From NCBI RefSeq assembly GCF_963169125.1, contig NC_084802.1, positions 20,367,107 through 20,431,106 on the forward strand: a DNA stretch of 64,000 nucleotides. The letters are read 5' to 3'. Positions 12,525 to 24,041 of this stretch are shown one piece after another; within the stretch, counting starts at the first letter, position 1; the number at the start of each line of letters is the position of its first letter. The position numbers were made by a program, and so were the translations under genes. The DNA is from Humulus lupulus (taxonomy: Eukaryota > Streptophyta > Magnoliopsida > Rosales > Cannabaceae). Under the pieces are notes generated by a model. The model worked only from the letters and a program-made list of their open reading frames with translations. It ran no database searches and was not told where the DNA came from.

Positions 12525-15208
12525 TGTAATGCCCTAAACTCCAGGGATCGTTACGGTGTGCCTTGTAAACAGTGCTAAACTCACTAATCGAGTCATTTGG
12601 ACAAAATCGTGTAACTAGGTATGATTAGCGATTTAGGGATAAAAAATTTTTTTGGTTAAGATGTAACATTTCATTAGAACGTTTACTGTATACATTGGGA
12701 TCCCAAAAAATATAATTTAAAGGTCTATTACAACAAAATATTTACAACCAGCCAATCTAAGCAACAAAACAAGGTTTAGTTCCTCTCCTTCAAACCTCGG
12801 CCGTGGCAGTCGAGTAGCTGCATATGTACACATTGCCACCTAAGCTCTCCAACTCAAGGATGGTCCAGCTTTCTTTTCCCTTTACCTGCACCACATAGCA
12901 CCTGTGAGCCGAAGCCCAGCAAGAAAACTCAATATGCTCATGAACAGTCATATCATGATATCAAATCATATCTGGCATGCCTAGCAAACATAGCTCTATT
13001 CAAGCATGCAAATAAATTCATATAATTCTGGGGAATCGAGGATAAGAAATCCTACCCTCCTGATTGGATGATTACCAAGTCAATCCTAATCAGATGAGTG
13101 ATTTAATACTTGAGGTTCTGGTAAACCATACTGAGTGATTGACAAGCAAGTGACCACGGGGCTCAGTACCCAAAGTCATGCAAATGATGATCAAAATGAT
13201 CATACAGAGCTTATAGCCTTGAAGCGATGAGTGAATATCACTTTGAGGTTCTAATAAACCGTAATGAGTGACGGACAAGCAAGTCACTATGGGGCTCAGT
13301 GCCCCTAGCCGTGTAACGAAACCGTTACCTGGGCTTTCCTGCAATGGCTCTAAACAGATGAGTGACTGCTGGGTAAGTCACTAGCTTAAATAGATGAGTG
13401 ACTAATGGGTAGTCACTAGCTTAAACAGATGAGTGATTGATGGGTAAGTCACATAAGCGCTTTTAGTTTTCATCGAACTTGAGGTCAGTCCGGAATTAAC
13501 GCTCTTCTGAGTCATTTAATGCAGAAGTCGATTAGATCTAATCTTTGTTGGCTTGCGTTGAATACACTAAGGTCGTTCCTGACTTATGAGTCAACACTGT
13601 GTGACCAGTGCCCAGTACCACTGTCGAACTTGACTAATGAGTCACAGCTTCACAGTTAATACTGACACCTTTGCCAATTCTGACTAATGAGTCAGTGCCA
13701 CACACAAGTAAGCAATGCTACCAAGCATATGTTTTATGTCAAATATTCAAACGTAGGGCATTCAGCATGCTCACTTAACAGTTGCTAGCACAATTATGAT
13801 CATGCACAAACACAGAGACTCAAGCTCTGATCAATCTCATAGTCAATATTCATGGCATGCCCTAATCACATATTTCTCGTGCATCATATGCATCACATTT
13901 AAACATCCAACATGCATCAAGACTAACCATGCATGTCACATATGGGGTACAATTTTCTTATCTTTGGTCCAAGCACAGGTTACCAATAATCGAGCCACAA
14001 GCACGTTCCTTACTTCAAGCCTCTAGTGATAACCTAGTCACAACCATAAACGGTGATCCAATGAGTTCAAGTTCTAAAACCAATCCCGGAACCAAGACCT
14101 AGCCTCCGAGACATCCAATCCCACTAAACCAGGTAGTAGGAATGATCCCGAGGCCTAAGGTTTGAGTTCCCAAACTTAAAACATCAATTCGGCCATAAAT
14201 ACCCTCAAGCACCGCGGCCCCAACTCACTGAGCCGCGACCCCCAACCAAAACAGGGGCATCAGGGCAAAGCGTCGCGGCACCCTACACCTAGTGTCGTGG
14301 CCCCCAGAGCTCACAAAACCTTGTCACCTGCTTCATCGAGCTTGGGTCACGGCCCGACCTCGGACCAGCCATTTTTCTCCAACTTTAACCTTTTAAAACC
14401 TTCCAAAAACATAACCAAACATCTCCAAACTCAAAAATCAAAGTTCTCAAACATCCCCATGATCCAAAACCCATAAAACCCAAGTCTCAAATCTAACAAA
14501 AACTCATCAAAACACAAAGTCCAATTCAAGCTTAAAAACTTTAAAAACTTAAAACTTGAATTACCTCTGATTGAGTTGTTTCCAACTAAATCCTCCGGCT
14601 AATAAGCTTCTAATCTTTCCTAGGATCGCTATGCCTCGATCCCCGCTTGAATCCGAGTCCTAGAACTCAAGTTACCTTCGAAAATGCGATCGAGAGACGA
14701 AAATGGAACTTTGAGGGAGAGAGAACGTACAGAACGTTATTTTTACTTTCTTAAAAGGTTACTTCAAGCTTAAGTAGCTTCAACCAAATCATAACGCTCG
14801 GGGTCCCGAAAACACTCCCAGGGAAAAAATAGTCAAAACCTCCAGAATTTCCCCTTGATCTTACTAAATCCCAATTTATCACCAAATATTCATTCCCATT
14901 ACCCAATAGCCCGGTAATGCACTAAATACCCCTTGACCTACTTCGAGTCAAGCATAAATCCCATTGTGACTTTCCCACTAGCTTACCTCCTAGGATCATC
15001 TTGTGCTGAGTAACATATCACATATATGCCAAATATGCCCAAAACGGCCAAAATATGAAAATCACCCAATTACTCAGAAATGGGTTCACATGCATATTTA
15101 ATACACTTAAACATGCATATTATCATTTAATAACATAACAAATCAATTATGGCCCTCCCGACCTCCTAATCAAGGTCCTAAACCTTATTAGGAATTTGGG
15201 GCATTACA
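12525..15208 (-). mobile_element. Solo LTR, Ty3/gypsy type, 2.7 kb
   Basis: Ends are TGTAATGCCC and GGGGCATTACA. The flanks are ATCTA (12520-12524) and ATCTG (15209-15213), a target duplication with one later substitution. It sits inside the RT-coding region of the gypsy remnant: RT motifs lie just to its right and pol continues to its left. It closely resembles the LTR at 5486-10836 and likewise holds the conserved tail block (12891-12930), a short 35-36 bp array (about 13357-13460) and a GC-rich module (about 14205-14360). Confidence 0.85.
13357..13462. repeat. 35-36 bp tandem repeat, three units
   Basis: The word gatgagtga recurs at about 13357, 13393 and 13428, each followed by gggta-gtcac. 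It sits where the related LTR at 5486 has its 47-bp array. Confidence 0.85.
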
Positions 15209-15620
15209 ATCTGATTCATCAAGACAACTTAACATTAGTCACACTCTCAAATCATAGCTCAGCACTCACACTGCCCTTATCTGATATAAAACAGTCTTCT
15301 ACATATCCTTCTCCCTGATCTCTAGCTGGTAATAACCAGATCCAAGATTCACCTCAGAGAATACCATCTTACTTACTAGCTGAACCTTTAATTCTTACAA
15401 CTCCGCCGAGCCATTCAAAACAGTGCCCTAAAACCTGCTTTCATTCCTGGCACTAATCCAATCACCATTCTGTCTTTTTTATGCAAACACCACCCCGACT
15501 AATCCCCTGGAAGCACATCCAGAAACTCACAGACTAATTCAGTCTGTCCTGATCCTACTGACAAAATCTAAGTGGTATCCACCACACTAGCTAAGAGTTC
15601 CATGCATCTCTCCGCCATAA
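15209..15620 (-). pseudogene. Degraded gypsy reverse transcriptase fragment
   Basis: On the minus strand around 15295-15360 the translation gives VNLGSGYYQLEIRE, the counterpart of the conserved gypsy RT segment KIDLRSGYHQLRIRE. Stops and substitutions are frequent. The YVDD-type active-site motif is not seen; that part would lie beyond the solo LTR. Confidence 0.7.
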
Positions 15621-15624
15621 AACT

Positions 15625-15830
15625 CTAGCTCTCAATACAAATGTCATAAGCATACAGAATCCATACACCGTGCCAACTGCCACTAGGCTTTCCGCTCTCA
15701 AGCTCAAGAGCTACTATTCTTTTCTTGCCATTTAGCATTGCCCCATAATAACTTAACCAATCCATATCCCAGATCATACCAAATCCAGTCATAACTAGCT
15801 TCATCAAAACCACTGCTGAGTCCTTTTAAT
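15625..15830 (-). pseudogene. Degraded gypsy protease C-terminal region
   Basis: The translated stretch MIWDMDWLSYYGAMLNGKKR matches the conserved DVILGMDWLxxxxAxIDCxxK block that ends the retropepsin domain of Ty3/gypsy polyproteins. It lies between gag (right) and RT (left) on the minus strand, in the expected gag-PR-RT order. The catalytic DSG triad is not visible. Confidence 0.7.
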
Positions 15831-15973
15831 CATAATCCAACTCATCTCTTAAATCACCAATACAGTATTGCCTTCCCATCACAATGTAACAATGTGATTT
15901 GCATAACATCTTTATGCTTCTATATATGCAGCAAACAAGGGAACATCATGGCACCAAAACCAATCAGCATAAC

Positions 15974-17023
15974 TCAAAAATCAGAACTAGAAAATTGACC
16001 TGCCACCCCCGAGGAACTAGTCCCCTTCTTAGACTCTGACTGCCTTAGAATAAACACTCGAGCTGGAGTCGAGCTGTCCATCCCCTTTTGCTCATCTTTC
16101 CTCAGCATTGGGCAATCCTTCTTACGATGTCCAAACATTTTACATGAGAAACATGCCCTTGCTCGACATTCTCCTAGATGATGTCTCTTACACTGAGCGC
16201 ATACTGGATATGTCTTCCGGCTTTCCTTCTTACTTGCTTCAATGAGTGGAGGTACCAGTATCTGAGCTCCGTGCTCTCTAACACTCTTCTGCCCAATCTG
16301 ATATCCTGCGCTCTCAATAAGAAGAGCCTCCCCTACCACCTGAGCATAGGTAGAGACTTCATGCACTGGGGCAACTCTAATGCCCTAAACTATTATGGGA
16401 TTCAAACCCTGAATAAACCTTTCCTTCTAAGCTACATCTGTGGGTAGCATGTAAAAAGAAAACTTGGCCAACCCATCAAATCTGTTAACATACTCGGCTA
16501 CTGTTGAATTACCCTGAACGAGATTCAGAAACTCATTCATCTTAGCAGTCTTAATACTTCTCATTAAATAGCTGCCTAAATTCTTTCCAGTCCATCACAG
16601 CTATGTCTTGTGTCTAGGATACTACTTCCCACCACGTTCGGGCATCATCCCGCAGTACACATGTAGCACAGATCACCCTATCGTCACCCACCAGCCCCAT
16701 ACTGTCCAGAATGGAATAGATCATGCCCATCCATTGCTCAGCTCTTAATGGATCTAGGCCTCCCTCGAAGACTGGAGGGTAGTACTCCTGGAATCTTCCA
16801 CAGAGAAATTCCCATCTGTTCTCAACCCTAGGCTGGGCCAAAGCTGGTGCCACTCCTAGCACAACAAAGGAAGAAATGCTCCCTAACAGATTCTGCTGTT
16901 GCTACAAACACCTAATCTCTTCCTCATGCCTCTGCAATCTTGATTAAAAATCTTTAAACATCAGCTGAAAATTCATAAGAGCAGATGAAGAACTAATACC
17001 CTGGCGGTAACTCCCAGCCTCCG
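15974..17023 (-). pseudogene. Degraded gypsy gag with zinc knuckle
   Basis: Two readable parts remain. At 16614-16862 the translation includes PPVFEGGLDPLRAEQWMGM and DDARTWWE, typical of the retrotransposon gag core (FxGxxDPxxAExWL... WW). At 15974-16366 it includes a CCHC zinc knuckle, CFSCKMFGHRKKDCP, preceded by a second Cys/His cluster. Frameshifts lie between the parts. The N-terminus is lost where the copia LTR fragment starts at 17024, so the gypsy element has no 5' LTR or PBS here. Confidence 0.82.
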
Positions 17024-17385
17024 TGTCATATATAATCATATTATATAAAGCACATTTACCGAGATGTCTTACCACATCAATAATCTGAATCTAGATTATT
17101 TGTATTAACATGATACTCAGCAAACCGTACTTACAACCCCAATTAAAGAATTCCATAACTTCAATTTGTTTTTGTTGACTATTTTTATTCATTCATGTGA
17201 TCTTAATTCTCTCGTACTAATAAAAGATCACATCATCAATAATGAATATGGAATTTTTCTGAAATTTACAAAATTATTCAAACAATAATTTAATAATCTA
17301 AATATAACAATAATAAACCATTGTATTTATTTATTCATCAAAATAATAAATGTCTTTTACATGCTTTTAGGACATACTCCTAACA
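17024..17385 (-). repeat. Truncated copia 3' LTR
   Basis: It matches 25520-25881 over exactly 362 bp. On the minus strand it begins TGTTAGGAGTATGTCC at 17385. The remaining part of the LTR (equivalent to 24042-25519) is absent. Confidence 0.92.
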
Positions 17386-17400
17386 ATCTCCCACTTGTAC
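17386..17400 (-). promoter_or_regulatory. Polypurine tract of the copia element
   Basis: The minus strand reads AAGTGGGAGAT directly before the LTR start TGTTAGG, the usual copia plus-strand primer. Confidence 0.85.
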
Positions 17401-17441
17401 TTAAAGCAAGTAGGGAATTTCTCTCAATCCCATATTACGTA

Positions 17442-18247
17442 TGTTACACCCAGATTTTGAGACAAGAGGTTATGACCCCGAAAACTGGGCTCGTCAGGTA
17501 TGAGCTCAAAATGTATGAAAACATTATATGGTCCAGCCGTAAAATCTCTGAAGTAAAACAACGACCTTGAGATGTGTAACCTCGGGATATTTTCTAAGTT
17601 CGAAATGGCACAACACTGGGATATATCTTTTACCAATTGTCTTCAGGTAAGAAAGTCCAAACTTGGGAAGTGCAAGCTCGGGTGTGACAGCTTCAACAGT
17701 ACCTACCTATCCCGAGCATGGCCTGAAGTTGGGTGGCAAGTTCATAATAGTTCCATAAGTCTTGACAGTCACAATGCCGGTTGCTGATCTTGAAGACCTG
17801 ATGAGTCACCTGGGATAGCCCATTACGTGTGAACATATTTGTTGTTGTGTAATCCCAATATTTAAGGGATACCATTTAGTCTGTTATATGTTCCCAATTT
17901 TTGTGGGACGTTTCCATGTATATAGGAGATATTGCATTTAATGTCATTATTTGAATTGATGTACAAAATATCTTCCCGAAATATGTGGGAATGAACTTTG
18001 TAACCTTCCCTATAAATAGAGGAGGAATGACCACTTGTAAAAGATCGATTTCTGATTTCTGGAGAGAAAGTCATCTCTGAAGAATTTCCATAAAACTCTA
18101 AGTCTTAATAACATAGACTCGTGGAGTAGGCAAAATTAACTGCTGAACCACGTAAAAATTCTCCTGTTTCTCTTCATCATTCATTCGCTCAATTGTTTAA
18201 TTGTTTAATTGCTCTACAATTTAAGTTGATGAAAAACAGCGTCAACA
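17442..18247 (+). mobile_element. Solo LTR of family X, 806 bp, inside copia
   Basis: It runs TGTTACACCC to GCGTCAACA. Flanks are ACGTA (17437-17441) and ATGTA (18248-18252), one mismatch. The TATA box CTATAAATAG at 18010-18019 sets the orientation as plus. It splits the extreme 3' end of the copia pol from its PPT. Related copies are at 27323, 28306 and 30721. Confidence 0.87.
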
Positions 18248-19458
18248 ATGTACATGACCCTCGAATTGCTTTGCAGGAAGCATCTTCATAAACGGGTCTG
18301 CCAGGTTGTGTTATGATGCGATTTTCAGAATGGACACATCTCTTCTATGTACGATTTCTCTAACTAAGTGGTATTTGCGATCTATATGCTTTCCCCTCTT
18401 GTGGCTTCTTGGTTCTTTAGAATTAGCCACTGCTCCACTTTTGTCACAGTAAAGAACAAATGGTTTCTCCACTTCTGGAACCACTTCCAGATCCGTGTAG
18501 AACTTTTTCATCCAAATGCTTCTTTAGCTGCTTCACAAGCTGCTATGTATTCAGCTTCCATGGTTGAATCAGCTATACTGGATTACTTAATGCTTCTCCA
18601 AACAACTGCCCCACCACCAAGAGTGAATACTGACCCAGAAGTAGACTTTCTACTATCCTTGTCAGATTGAAAATCTGAGTCAGTGTATCCAGTAGGTTCA
18701 AGGTCACTACCCGAATATACTAGCATATAGTTCATTGTTCTCCTGAGATACTTGAGAATATGTTTCACCGCAATCTAGTGTTCCAAACTTGGATTTGACT
18801 GATAATGACTGGCAATCCCTACTGCATAACATATGCCAGGTCTAGTACATAACATTGCATACATTAGGCTCCCTACAACTGATGCATAGGGATACTTTCT
18901 CATGTCCTCTTGCTCTTGTGGTGTCTTTGGACACTGATCTTTGCAAAGAGTAATTCCATGTCTGGTGGGTAATTGACCCTTTTTGGAATTTTCCATAGAG
19001 AATCTTTCAAGCACTTTATTAATATAATTTGCTTGTGAAAGTGCCAACAGCTTGTTCTTTCTATCTCTTAGAATTTTAATGCCTAGAACATAGCTCGCTT
19101 CTCCCAAATCTTTCATTTGGAATTTGTCAGCCAACCATTTCTTTACATTTGATAATGTCTCTACATCATTCCCAATGAGTAGGATATCATCAACGTAAAG
19201 AACTAAGAAAACCACAACTTTTCCTGTGATGTATTTATAAACACATGCTTCGTCAACCTTTTGTTCGAAGCCATATGTTTTGATAGTTTCATCAAATTTT
19301 AAGTTCCAAGATCTTGATGCTTGTTTCAATCCATATATGGATTTCAACAACTTGCATACCTTTTGATCTTGATCCTTCTTAATAAACCCTTCTCATTGTT
19401 CCATATATATGGTTTCATCAAGTTGGCCATTCAGAAAGGTTGTCTTGACGTCCATTTG
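18248..19458 (-). pseudogene. copia pol: reverse transcriptase (C-terminal part) and RNase H
   Basis: On the minus strand, 19350-18775 gives the RT core with KSIYGLKQASRSWN and the catalytic YVDDILLIGND, then MKDLGEASYVLGIKI and LSQANYINKVLERF. RNase H follows: YTDSDFQSDKDSRKSTSG at 18768-18583 and LYCDKSGAVANSKEPRSHKR at 18511-18311, ending in a degraded ADPF-type tail. Breaks include a stop at the Trp in LEHWIAVKH (TGG to TAG, near 18774). The coding end lies against the solo LTR at 18247. Confidence 0.9.
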
Positions 19459-20482
19459 TCAGATCTCATAATCATAGATGGCAGCTATGGATAAAAGTAT
19501 GTGAATGGACTTAAGTATGGATACAGGAGAAAATGATTCTTCATAGTCTACACCTTCTCTCTGTGTGTAGCCTTTCGCCACAAGCCTTGTTTTATAAGTC
19601 TCTACCTTTCCATCTGCACCTCTTTTCTTCTTGTAGATCCATTTACATCCAATGGCTTTGACATTGTCAGGCAGATTTACAAGTTCCCAAACTGAATTGG
19701 AATACATTGATTCGATTTCTTGATTCATGGCACCTTGCCACTTATCAACATCAGGGTCTTCCATTGCTTCTTTAAAAGTCAATGGATCATCCTTTTCAGT
19801 ATCTGATACAAGAACGTGTGCCTCATGTTCGTAGCGAATAGGTTGTCTCACAATCCTCCCACTACGACATTGCACTGGTTTTTTTCTTTTCAGGAATTGT
19901 GGTTTCTTTGGTTGTTTTATCATTAACTGATGAAGAAGATGGAGATGAAATTTTATTTGTCATTAGTTCCTCTAAAACTACTTTGCTCAGAGGTTTAAAA
20001 TTATTCATATAGTCGTGTTCTAAAAAGGTTTCATTCGTTGAAACAAATACCTTTTGATTACTTGGACTATAGAAATATCCACCTCTTGTTTCTGGAGCAT
20101 AGCCCACAAATATACACACTTCAGACCTTGAATCCAGTTTTCCAGATTTAGGTCTTAGCACATGAACAGAACAACCCCAAATACGAAAATGTCATAAACT
20201 AGGTTTATTTCCATTCCATAATTCTAGTGGTGTCTTTGTCACAGCTTTGGATGGAACTACATTCAAAATGTAATTAGCTGTTTGAAGTGCATATCCCCAA
20301 AACGATAAGGGAAGTGAAGAGTAGCTTAACATAGACCTGACCATGTCCAACAAGGTTCAGTTTCTTCTCTCTGAAACTCTGTTTTGTTGTGGTGTTCCAT
20401 GTGCTATGAGTTGGGATAGAATACCATGCTCCAGCAAGAAATCTTTGAATTCAAAATCCAAATATTCACCACCACGGTCAGA
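19459..20482 (-). pseudogene. copia pol: integrase core to N-terminal reverse transcriptase
   Basis: The segment 20482-20340 (minus) encodes SDRGGEYLDFEF and, further on, RVSERRN, giving the second Asp and the Glu of the integrase D-D-E set. It contains stops that look like CGA to TGA changes, one before SDRGG and one after ERRN. At 20161-19862 is the integrase tail (EVCIFVGYAPETRGGYFY), and at 19923-19459 the RT N-terminus (WQGAMNQEIESMYSNSVWEL, CKWIYKKKRGADGKVETYK, RLVAKGYTQREGVDYEESF). A Trp-to-TGA stop ends the last frame before QMDVK. Confidence 0.88.
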
Positions 20483-21244
20483 TCAGAGTGTCTTTAAAGA
20501 TTTACCTAATTGCTTCTCAACTAAGACTTTGAAGTCTTTAAACCTATCAAAAGTTTCTGACTTCTTAAGCATTAGGTAAACATGACTGTATCTAGAATAG
20601 TCATCAGTACATGTGACAAAATATTCATAACCACCTCGAGCTTGAATGTTAATTGGACCACATACATCACTAGGCATAAGCTCTAGTGGTTCTTTGGCTC
20701 TATTTCCCTTTGAAGTGAAAGGTTGTTTTGTCAATTTTCCTTCTAAACAGGATTCACAAACCAGTAGGGTTCCAACTGTTAGTTCCCTCAAGGGTCCATC
20801 TTTAGTTCACCGGTTTATCTTATCTAGACTAATATGACCTAATCTTAAGTGCCAAAGATATGTGCCATTTTCTTTAGAAACCGTTTGTCTTTTGTTACTT
20901 TGTGGAATAGCTACTTTAAATAATTCAGAATTATTGAGCGATTTTTCAATAAGATTAAGCATGTACAGTCCGTCCTTTTGTTTTGCATGACAAATATTGC
21001 TCCCATTCCTTGAAATAAAAATCATATAATTATTAAAAGAAATGCCAAAATTGTGTTCATGTAACAAAGATAACGAAATAATGTTTCTAGTAATTTCAGG
21101 AATAAATAGAACATTATTCAAAACTAGAAAATTGTTCTTAAAATTTAAACGGGCTATTCCACATGCTTTAGCTGAAACAAGTGCTCCACTTCCCACTCTC
21201 ATAGTCATCTCTCCTTGCTCCAACTGCTTTGCAGACTCAAGCAT
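20483..21244 (-). pseudogene. copia pol: protease tail, gag-pre-integrase and integrase N-terminus
   Basis: The segment 21244-20807 gives the C-terminal protease and pre-integrase part, ending in LWHLRLGHISLDKINR (the HxxxxH of the HHCC finger). After a stop near 20806, 20791-20483 supplies CESCLEGKLTKQPF (the CxxC), PSDVCGP (first catalytic Asp) and YFVTCTDDYSRYSHVYL. So both halves of the zinc-binding domain and the first acidic residue survive, separated by a stop. Confidence 0.88.
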
Positions 21245-22213
21245 CTACAAACAAGAACAAACATGGTTAGTAGAACTAGAATCAATTATCCATGATAATT
21301 TATCATGTTCCACCATACAAGCTTCGAGTACAAGTAAATCTAATTTACCTTTATTTTTCTCTTTCATCTCGGCGAGATAATTTGGACAGTTTCTCTTCCA
21401 ATGATCATCGACATTACAATGGAAACACTTTCCTTTGGGTGCCTTTTGTTTGGGGTCATTGTTCTTTTTGTTCTCTAGTGCCTTGGATGACTTCTTTGCC
21501 TTTTTCGGATTGTCCTTTTTAGGTTTGCAGTCATTGTTATTGCTTTTCCTTTTCTTCTTAGAAGAAAATGGTTTTGCTTCAGCAACATTTGCTTCAGCCT
21601 GACTTGAGATCGTCTTGTTCAAAGACTCAAAAGTTTGTAATTCATTCAGAAATTGTGTCATGTTAAATTCTAATTTGTTCATGACATAATTTGTTGTGAA
21701 TGTAGAAAAAGCACGAGTTAAAAACTCAAGTATAATGCTTACTTGTGTCTTTTCATCCATGACTGCTCCGTGCGTCTCAGCTTCATGGAGTACATTGATC
21801 ATGTTCAAGACATGCTCACGCACAGATTGACCTTTCTTCATCTTAGCATTCATATGGGTTCTAGTAGCCTCATGACGATTTTGATCAGATGGGTGCCCAA
21901 ATATTTCCTTAAGAGATTCTAGTATCTCAAAAGCAGTTTCCATGGATTCATGCTTTGTTCGTAAGACATCACTCATGCTCACAAACATATAGCACTTAGC
22001 TTTGTTATTGGATTGAATCCATGCATCAAATTTGTCCTGAACATGTTTCGGGGCATTGGCGCCAGGTTCTTCAGGACATTCCTCATTTAGGACAAACTTG
22101 TGGTTTTCGCTAACCAACAACAGATTCATATTTGATTTCCATTTTATGAAGTTATCACCAGTTAATTTTTCTGGTGCGATTAAAGCAATGATTGGATTAC
22201 CAGAGATAGACAT
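21245..22213 (-). pseudogene. copia gag with zinc knuckle, running into protease
   Basis: This is the best preserved coding segment: about 320 residues open from the ATG at 22213 (MSISGNPIIALIAPEKLTG). The frame is open 7 codons further upstream, but the MSISG start agrees with the old copy at 3965. It contains the UBN2-type core, a Lys-rich stretch, and a CCHC knuckle CFHCNVDDHWKRNCP. The frame continues into the protease active-site region WIIDSSSTNHVC, where copia normally has DSG: the glycine is replaced by serine. A stop follows CSCL. The gag could still be translated as a protein of near-normal length. Confidence 0.88.
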
Positions 22214-24022
22214 ATTCTGAATAAAAAAATACAAATATTATTATTATATTTAGAAAAATAAATACCAAAGTTTCATAAATTAAACGTGATGCATGAGCAC
22301 AATTAAAACACATAAAATAAAGTTTAATTTCCATGATAGAACTTTCTAACAATTAAAATGCCGCCTTAGGGTCGGTCAAATTAATCTTAGAGAATTTATA
22401 AGACGTTCTTATCTTTATTGTTTAAAACTTAAAATAACTCATTATTTTCTCTTTTAAACATGAAAGTACCTCTTAGTTTGGTCAAGTTATGATTATCCAC
22501 TGCAAAAGGTTAATCATAACTTTGTGAGTGTAACCCATTATTTCGGAGTTCATGACTTAACTTAGGACATGCCTCCTTAGGGTCGGTCAAACCTAAAATA
22601 CATCATTAGTTCCTATCTTTGTAAGAAATATAACCTTGCTATTGACATGTCTAGACACCTTCCTTAGGGGGACGAAAACAAAGTCGTCGCGAGGCGCTAT
22701 TCACATCTCACGGTGTTATATTAATAATGGAGACCACAGGTTATGTTTGAGATATCAACCCTCTCCCACTCAAGATTTTGAAATAAGTGTTTTCAACCTA
22801 ATTAATTCCAAATTAATTATAGATTCTTTAAACTTTATGAACATAATTAAAATTGGAAAGAAAGCGAGTTTCTAGGTCCATATCCAATTTTAAATTATCA
22901 ATTATGTTCATCTAAACTTTACTAAAAAATTTTTTTTAAATAAAGTTGGTTTAAAGAAATTAAGTCATAAAGACTTAAAACCGGTGTGATATTTTACCAA
23001 GTTTTCAAAGAATAAAACTAAGTAATTTATATGCAATTAGTTTCGCAAAACAACTCATATAAACATATAGGACAATCCTAATAATCATGTTTCTACCAAT
23101 GAGATGCATGATAATGACTATGTGGGTTTTTTATGTATAGCACAAAATGGATGAACAATTATCAATCACATGAATAAAAATAAATGTTGAACCGGGTGCT
23201 TTTGGGTATTTTTAATTTTACAACCTCTTTATAAAATTAAAATAAAATAAAACCGCCTTGATCTCCATCGGGCTTCTTTACTTTGCTTTCAGTAGGATAT
23301 GTGTCGTTGGTCCAGAATAATAATAAGGAAACAATTTTCTAATTATCTTGATTAATTAAAACAAAACTTTTAAATAATCATTATTTTATTTTCCTTTTTA
23401 ATTAAAGCAACTTGTAATTAAAAAACTGAAATGAATTTAATTAAAATCTGTTATTTAGAAAAATAATTTTTTAAATAATATATTCAAAAAAGTTTGTTAG
23501 GATAACAAAATTATCTCATTATTTAAATATCAAATTTCTAATAAATAGGATATTTAACATTTTAAAATTTAAAAAAAAATAACAAATTAATTTCAGAAAA
23601 ATAAAAAAAATATGGACTAGTAAGACGGGGACACGTGGCATCAAAAAATGCTGTCGGGGACCATTTGTCCGGAACCGTACGGATCCGTACAGACCCGTCC
23701 GTACGACGTCCCCGGTAGCGGCTTGGAGGGTGGCCTCGAAGGAACGGTGGCTGAATTCTGAATCTCGGGCTCCGTTTTGACTTTGTGTGATCGGAACTAC
23801 AATTTTATAGTGTCAAAAACTAAATAAAATTACATAAATCTTATGCCCCTTTATGGCTTACACAATGATCTAATCATAAATAAATCATAACCAAAAAATA
23901 CCATACAATTAACGATTCAACATTCCCATGCATTCAATCATATTAAGCCATCCATTCATTCATCAAAAATAAATAAATGCATAAATTAAACCCACACAGA
24001 TTCAATGTATATATATGTGTGA
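22214..24022 (-). other. copia 5' leader, noncoding
   Basis: An unusually long (about 1.8 kb) AT-rich leader between PBS and gag. Most has no notable structure. A GC-rich island at about 23625-23775 stands out, with a 14-bp perfect palindrome at 23677-23690 framed by complementary CGGGGAC (23655-23661) and GTCCCCG (23708-23714). Confidence 0.75.
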
Positions 24023-24041
24023 AGATGGCTCTGGCACCATT
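24023..24041 (-). promoter_or_regulatory. Primer binding site of the copia element
   Basis: On the minus strand, directly after the LTR end CCAACA, the sequence AATGGTGCCAGAGCCATC resembles the plant copia primer site TGGTATCAGAGC, complementary to initiator-Met tRNA, with two changes. Confidence 0.8.
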
